From DATDAW01 sp036525185 (GTDB lineage Bacteria; Verrucomicrobiota; Verrucomicrobiia; Chthoniobacterales; DASVRZ01), in the NCBI GenBank assembly GCA_036525185.1, contig DATDAW010000059.1, positions 1 to 48,413 on the forward strand: a stretch of 48,413 bases of DNA. The letters run 5' to 3'. Shown here piece after piece: positions 44,682 to 48,413 of this stretch (the stretch's first letter is position 1; each line of letters starts with the position of its first letter). The translations under genes and the position numbers were made by a program. Under the pieces are notes generated by a model that saw only the letters and a list, made by a program, of their open reading frames with translations, did not search any database and had not been told where the DNA came from.

Positions 44682-45497
44682 TCAACCGGAACTGAGCCGC
44701 CGACCCATGGAGTTTGTGATCAGTCTCGGCAAGGCGCGCAGGACTTTTTTGAGTGAAAAGCGATCGAGACTGGCACACTCGAGGTGGAGCCGCGGGTGCA
44801 CCAGCGAAAGTTGCTGCGTAATGGTCTGCTTCTGGGCATCTTGGAGCCGAGGATATTTGGCCAGGTCCGCCGCGCGAACGTAGAGGAGTAGATTTTGGGC
44901 AAACCACCACTTCACGTCGGGGTTATTCCAGATCGCACTACGGAGGCAGTCGATAACCACATAGCCGTGGCGGCGGAAATGATCCGCCCAGTAGTCCGGC
45001 CACTGCTCGTTGATTTGATTCGGTCCACCCTGCAGGGGAATAGGAGCGGAAAACAGGATTAGGGGACTCAGTGCGACCAAGGATTTGACCGTCTGCTCAG
45101 CGAGCGAAGCCGGCAAATGCCCCACGACCTCCAGGCAAAGGGCGAGATCGAATTCGCGGTCCATGCTTAACGGCTGGCGCAAATCGAACGGTTGAAACTG
45201 GTGGGGGGGAATTAACAGAAGATCGCGATCGACATTGTCTAAATCGACGCCCAACACATCATCGATCCCTACCTCTTGAAACGCAGCCAGCCAACTACCT
45301 ACCCCGCAACCCACATCGATGACCGATCGGGGCTGAACCCACTTTAAGAGCTCCGGGACGATGATGGTGGCCGATCGGCGGGATCCGCCAACGCTCGGTT
45401 CCAAAGATTCGTAGTAAGCACGTCCATAGGGGACCATCCCCGGTTCGTTGATGGCCCGCGCGGAACTCGACGCAGTGGTTGCTTCACCGGTGCCCAT
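44682..45497 (-). CDS. class I SAM-dependent methyltransferase
   Basis: This is a 271-residue methyltransferase. Motif I is VIDVGCGVGSWLAAF (59-73), followed by LGVDLDN (motif II), a region rich in acidic residues and EVVGHLPASLAEQTVKSL. The C-terminal WYFAQ-like KWWFAQNLLLYVRA and the overall layout resemble methyltransferases of surface-sugar clusters, a weak indication. The ATG at 45497 (MGTGEATTASSS) or the one at 45437 (MVPYGRAYYE) could be the start; the frame continues to 45662 without similarity. It precedes the CcsA/HemX-like gene by 77 bases. Confidence 0.8.
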   Translation of the reverse strand: MGTGEATTASSSARAINEPGMVPYGRAYYESLEPSVGGSRRSATIIVPELLKWVQPRSVIDVGCGVGSWLAAFQEVGIDDVLGVDLDNVDRDLLLIPPHQFQPFDLRQPLSMDREFDLALCLEVVGHLPASLAEQTVKSLVALSPLILFSAPIPLQGGPNQINEQWPDYWADHFRRHGYVVIDCLRSAIWNNPDVKWWFAQNLLLYVRAADLAKYPRLQDAQKQTITQQLSLVHPRLHLECASLDRFSLKKVLRALPRLITNSMGRRLSSG

Positions 45498-45693
45498 GAC
45501 TGCTGCGACGAGAGAAAAAGACCGAGTTTCTTCGAACTTCCAGCGTGAGAGTGAGACTGTCTGCGTCGGGAAATACCAGTTTTCGAACCCGATCCCGAAT
45601 GAAAGGAGACCGCCCACGCTCCTCGAGCTTCGCGATCGCCCTTGCCATACGCCGAGACACATCGGAAAGCTGCCTGAGCAATTGGAAACTCAT
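45484..45693 (-). CDS. possible small ORF ahead of the methyltransferase
   Basis: A 69-codon frame starts at an ATG at 45693 (MSFQLLRQLSDVSRRMARA). Its TGA falls 14 bases inside the methyltransferase frame, an overlap that would suit coupled translation. The predicted peptide is basic and mostly helical with no recognised domain. It could equally be a chance frame, because the ATG has no clear ribosome site. Confidence 0.3.
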   Translation of the reverse strand: MSFQLLRQLSDVSRRMARAIAKLEERGRSPFIRDRVRKLVFPDADSLTLTLEVRRNSVFFSRRSSHGHR

Positions 45694-45814
45694 GCATGCA
45701 TTCAACAAAAGATAAGCAGGACTGACAAGGCGAATCTACGAAGAATCTACCTATTACCATTCGCACCCAGGAGTGACAGCGGCAGGGCAAGGGGATACGT
45801 TCGCGAAATCTGTC

Positions 45815-46615
45815 ATGCCACTTAACGATTCTATGCTGTCGCGCCGCTTACTCCCAACATCCGCGTGGCGATTCGGAAACGTTGTAATCGCCCTGGCGGC
45901 AGTGGCTATCACCGTATGCCTGGCAGCTTGCGTGTCATCGGACCGGCAGTCACTCGCATTTTCGCCTTCCTCTACCGCTGGGGGAAGGGCAGACCCGAGG
46001 ACTGCACAACGATTTCGAACGGTGATCATCGATGCCGGTCATGGGGGGCACGACATGGGCGGGCGGGGAAACGGGCTCACGGAAAAACAACTCACGCTCG
46101 ACACGGCGCTCGCCCTTCGGAATGTACTCCGGGCGAAGGGGTTTAACACGGTCCTTACACGCGCCAACGATCATTTTGTCGACCTCGACGATCGCGTCGC
46201 GTTTGCCAATCATTATAGAAACAGCGGCGCGATTCTTGTGAGCGTCCACTTTGACTCTGCCTCGTCTTCGGCCAGCGGCATCACGACCTTTTTCTGGCGG
46301 ACCGACAGCCACGGCCTGGCGACGCGCGTCCACCGCTCCATCACCTCGGCTACTGGCCTGCCCAGCGTCGGTGTTGTCCGACGCCGTATCCGCCTTACGC
46401 GCAACCCGGAAATTCCCTGCATCCTGGTCGAGTGCGGTTTTATGACGAGTCGTGCCGATGCGAGCCGCATCGCCTCGTCCGCTTTCCGTCGTCGAATTGC
46501 CGCCGGAATCGCATCCGGGATCGCAGATCAGTTCCGCTTGGGTGACGGAAATATCCCTCCGGTGCCGGAACTGCATGAGCCGCTGTCGAGAGCTACCGAT
46601 CCGCGGACGTATTAA
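45815..46615 (+). CDS. N-acetylmuramoyl-L-alanine amidase lipoprotein
   Basis: This Amidase_3 enzyme cuts the bond between MurNAc and the stem peptide during cell separation. The 266-residue product has a lipobox (VCLAAC) after a long hydrophobic N-terminus, so it is probably anchored by lipid. The zinc site is seen in IIDAGHGGHD (His), LTEKQLTLD (Glu) and VSVHFDS (His); the catalytic Glu is in ILVECGFMTS. Starts at 45815 (MPLNDSM) or 45833 (MLSRRLL) are both possible; an upstream GTG at 45773 is less likely. It is divergent from the methyltransferase gene. Confidence 0.9.
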   Translation: MPLNDSMLSRRLLPTSAWRFGNVVIALAAVAITVCLAACVSSDRQSLAFSPSSTAGGRADPRTAQRFRTVIIDAGHGGHDMGGRGNGLTEKQLTLDTALALRNVLRAKGFNTVLTRANDHFVDLDDRVAFANHYRNSGAILVSVHFDSASSSASGITTFFWRTDSHGLATRVHRSITSATGLPSVGVVRRRIRLTRNPEIPCILVECGFMTSRADASRIASSAFRRRIAAGIASGIADQFRLGDGNIPPVPELHEPLSRATDPRTY

Positions 46616-46687
46616 GACAGCACGGTTTTTTTGCCGCGGATCTTGATTACGACACGTGTTCGCTGGTGAGTTCCTGGCATTGGGCCG

Positions 46688-46800
46688 CTGAAGGAAAAGG
46701 TCTCGTTGCGCAATCCCCGTAAACCCGGGATCGCGGCGATCGAAGTGGAGGCATTGGTCGATTTCGGTGCCCTTCATTTGTGCATCCCCGTGGTCCACAA
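46688..46800 (+). pseudogene. remnant of a clan AA aspartic protease gene
   Basis: Around 46688-46800 the frame reads LKEKVSLRNPRKPG, then AIEVEALVDFGALHLCIP. That matches the N-terminus of the retropepsin-like clan AA proteases common in bacteria (VEALVDTGALHLCIP). The active-site DTG has become DFG. Beyond that point the sequence no longer follows the family. No proper start is present: a stop codon lies 21 bases before. This marks it as a decayed or fragmentary gene; sequencing error in a live gene is less likely because the second half is missing. Confidence 0.6.
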
Positions 46801-46868
46801 GTCCCGCGAGTCCGAATATACCGACGTCTGTGGCGAAAGGATTTCGCACCTTGGCGCCTGTCGAGTGA

Positions 46869-47930
46869 TCACAATGGCGGGATCACATGGTTGGCGCGGA
46901 GTTCTTCAAAAAACCGGCTGAACATGTCTTTGGAGTCGATGCTGTCGTGAAAACCAGCCTGGCGGATTTTGACGGTGTTGAACACATTGTCGTAGGTCAT
47001 GCCGAAAATGGCATCAGCAAAGGGCCATGCGGCGATCTGGTCGTAGGGAGTCGGCGTAAGATTGTATTTGTGCACGATTTGCTTCCAGAGCGGTGCTTTG
47101 TCGGCCATGTAAGTCACGAGTGACAACGGCACAGGTTCGGCGACTTCCATTTGGAACATCCTCGCAATGCGCGGCCACAAATGTTGCCACCGGAATGTGT
47201 CGCCGTTCGTGATGTTGAAAATGGCGTTTTGCGCCGCCGGACTGGAGCCGGCCCAGTCGGTCGCTTTGGCGAGAACGCCCGCGTCGGTTATTTGCGTCAG
47301 CGCCCGGTATGCGGCTTCAGGGCCGGGAAAACGGAGCGGAAGACCTATCTCCTTTGAGATCGCGGCGTACACTGCGATGGCCATAAAGATGTTCATCGGA
47401 TTCCCTGTGGCGAAACCGCACACGGCATCCGGACGCAAACCGGTAAAATTCCAGTTTTTCCCCGCCTGCCTTTCTCGGATCAAATCCTCTTGTTCGTAAT
47501 AGAAATTCGGTGGCATCAACCGGGGATCGTCTTCGCGTGCCGGGGTTTTGTAAGGACCGAGGTCGGAGCCGTACGCTTTTCCGCCTTGATAAAACGTAAT
47601 GTGCTCGAGCGCAGGGGAGTCTTCCACAACGTCGAGGAGGTTTTTCAAAATGGCGACATTGATCATCGTCCGGTCCGCGACGGAAGTGCCGGCGATGTAT
47701 GCGCCGAAAACGATGCGCGTGATGTTGTCTTTCACGCCCGCGAGCTTTTCCTGGACGTCGGCTGGTTTCAGCAAGTCGGCGGAAAGGTGTTGCACGCCCG
47801 TTAGATCGCCCGGGCGACGCGAAAGGCCGATGACCGTAGTATTGGGCTGCGAGGCGAAATGTTCGGCGGCATAACGTCCGGTGATTCCCTGCACGCCGGC
47901 GACGAGGATGGTTCTATGTTTTTCAGACAT
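46869..47930 (-). CDS. PRISE-like NAD(P)-dependent enone reductase
   Basis: The 353-residue protein belongs to the extended short-chain dehydrogenases and most resembles the PRISE group (progesterone 5-beta-reductase/iridoid synthase), which reduces C=C bonds of enones. The nucleotide motif is GVQGITGRYAAEHF; the catalytic Lys-Tyr region shows YQGGKAYGSDLG and NFYYEQEDLIRERQ. The bacterial substrate is unknown. The ATG at 47930 (MSEKHRTILVAGV) starts the protein. It is transcribed away from the hxlR gene, 86 bases apart, so it is a probable target of that regulator. Confidence 0.9.
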   Translation of the reverse strand: MSEKHRTILVAGVQGITGRYAAEHFASQPNTTVIGLSRRPGDLTGVQHLSADLLKPADVQEKLAGVKDNITRIVFGAYIAGTSVADRTMINVAILKNLLDVVEDSPALEHITFYQGGKAYGSDLGPYKTPAREDDPRLMPPNFYYEQEDLIRERQAGKNWNFTGLRPDAVCGFATGNPMNIFMAIAVYAAISKEIGLPLRFPGPEAAYRALTQITDAGVLAKATDWAGSSPAAQNAIFNITNGDTFRWQHLWPRIARMFQMEVAEPVPLSLVTYMADKAPLWKQIVHKYNLTPTPYDQIAAWPFADAIFGMTYDNVFNTVKIRQAGFHDSIDSKDMFSRFFEELRANHVIPPL

Positions 47931-47976
47931 GATCGGAACGAAAAAGCCAAGCTCCGCATTTGACAAGAACCCACTA

Positions 47977-47998
47977 TTTTGTCCAATACTGACCAAAA
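47977..47998. promoter_or_regulatory. candidate operator with overlapping promoter
   Basis: An imperfect inverted repeat, TTTTGTCCA and TGACCAAAA, is separated by four bases (7 of 9 positions symmetric). It lies between the divergent PRISE-like and HxlR genes. A TTGACA at 47960-47965 is followed 19 bases later by AATACT, a possible -35/-10 pair for the regulator that the repeat overlaps. That would fit autorepression, as is usual for HxlR pairs. Confidence 0.45.
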
Positions 47999-48016
47999 AG
48001 TAAGCAACAGTGAATC

Positions 48017-48406
48017 ATGAGAGACGGCAAACCCTGCATTCTGGATCAAAGCAACCCCGCGAGGGAGACGTTGAATCTTATCGCGGACAAATGGGTCATC
48101 CTCGTGATTTTCGCGCTGCGGAACGGAGAGAGGCGATTTGCGCAATTGAGCCGTGACATAGAGGGCGTCACGCAAAAGATGCTTATCCAGACGCTACGCA
48201 GCATGGAGCGCAACGGGCTGGTGGAGCGAAAAGTCTATGCCGTCGTGCCGCCTAAGGTCGAATATCGCCTTTCGCCGCTCGGCACGAGCCTGAAGCCACT
48301 GCTGATTATGATCGACGATTGGTCCGCGGAAAATCTGGAAAAAGTCCGCGCCGCCCGCGAAACATTCGACCGGCGGCAGGACAAAGTCGCTGCCCAAAAT
48401 GCCTGA
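48017..48406 (+). CDS. HxlR family transcriptional regulator
   Basis: The 129-residue winged-helix protein has the HxlR core: ETLNLIADKWVILVIFALRN, GERRFAQLSRDIEGVTQKML (recognition helix) and TLRSMERNGLVERKVY. The wing YRLSPLGTSLKPLL follows. Members bind inverted repeats and often respond to electrophiles through an N-terminal Cys; here C7 is in GKPCILDQ. It is divergent from the PRISE-like reductase and near a candidate operator, so it likely controls both. It ends near the window edge. Confidence 0.93.
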   Translation: MRDGKPCILDQSNPARETLNLIADKWVILVIFALRNGERRFAQLSRDIEGVTQKMLIQTLRSMERNGLVERKVYAVVPPKVEYRLSPLGTSLKPLLIMIDDWSAENLEKVRAARETFDRRQDKVAAQNA

Positions 48407-48413
48407 ACCCGGA

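Noticed and set aside
45344..45790. 148-codon minus-strand frame overlapping the methyltransferase
   Set aside because: It runs antiparallel in codon phase to the clear methyltransferase frame and has no family match.

Overview
The window looks like chromosomal DNA of a Verrucomicrobiota-type bacterium, possibly near Chthoniobacterales. That placement is an inference from gene content: a PEP-CTERM-sorted protein, a SecA with a long insertion in its second domain, the large plant/Chlamydia-like IspG, an ECF sigma/PDZ cassette, a flavodoxin-less CysJ-like reductase, and AAGGCAGA or ACCACCAAG repeats between genes. It is a Gram-negative-type cell: Lnt, RseP and two lipoproteins are encoded. No tRNA, rRNA, CRISPR array or intact transposon was recognised.

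Layout. 1-970: a PEP-CTERM protein ending at a hairpin shared with secA. 974-9324 (minus): secA, pyrE, ridA, a DUF2905 membrane protein, bioB, a secreted protein of unknown function with a His/Cys pair, and a UvrD/PcrA/Rep helicase. 9417-14018 (plus): a TPR protein, a 740-base stretch without a convincing gene, then an overlapping cupin / Lnb-domain membrane protein / lnt trio. 14088-18316 (minus): a secreted metallophosphoesterase and ileS. 18498-23105 (plus): a methyltransferase, an ECF sigma factor with a candidate anti-sigma protein and a PDZ protein, a strong terminator, eno and an FtsB/DivIC protein. 23234-26394: comM, a one-domain asparaginase-like protein and an orphan ABC ATPase. 26480-31713 (plus): a complete urease locus ureABCEFGD closed by a strong terminator. 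31880-35314 (minus): galE, a 3D-domain lipoprotein, rplS and the reductase. 35436-36000: remains of a DUF3800 gene. 36006-45497 (minus): ispG, rseP, dxr, cdsA, a 44-residue Cys-rich membrane peptide, hemC, hemA, a CcsA/HemX-like protein and a methyltransferase. 45815-48406: an N-acetylmuramoyl-L-alanine amidase lipoprotein, a remnant of a clan AA aspartic protease gene, and a divergent PRISE-like reductase/HxlR regulator pair.

How the genes fit together. The envelope theme is strong: SecA exports, Lnt acylates lipoproteins, RseP and the PDZ protein suggest envelope-stress sensing, CdsA makes phospholipid precursor, IspG and Dxr supply isoprenoid precursors, and the amidase and FtsB/DivIC protein act in division. 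HemA, HemC and the CcsA/HemX-like protein form a tetrapyrrole and cytochrome block with ATGA overlaps. The urease locus carries all structural and nickel-insertion genes but no urea or nickel transporter.

Most genes are ordinary housekeeping genes. The least explained items are the secreted H161/C207 protein, the small peptide coupled to hemC, the sigma/anti-sigma/PDZ cassette, the cupin-Lnb-Lnt trio, the dispersed intergenic repeats and two decayed genes. No clearly new multi-gene system was found.
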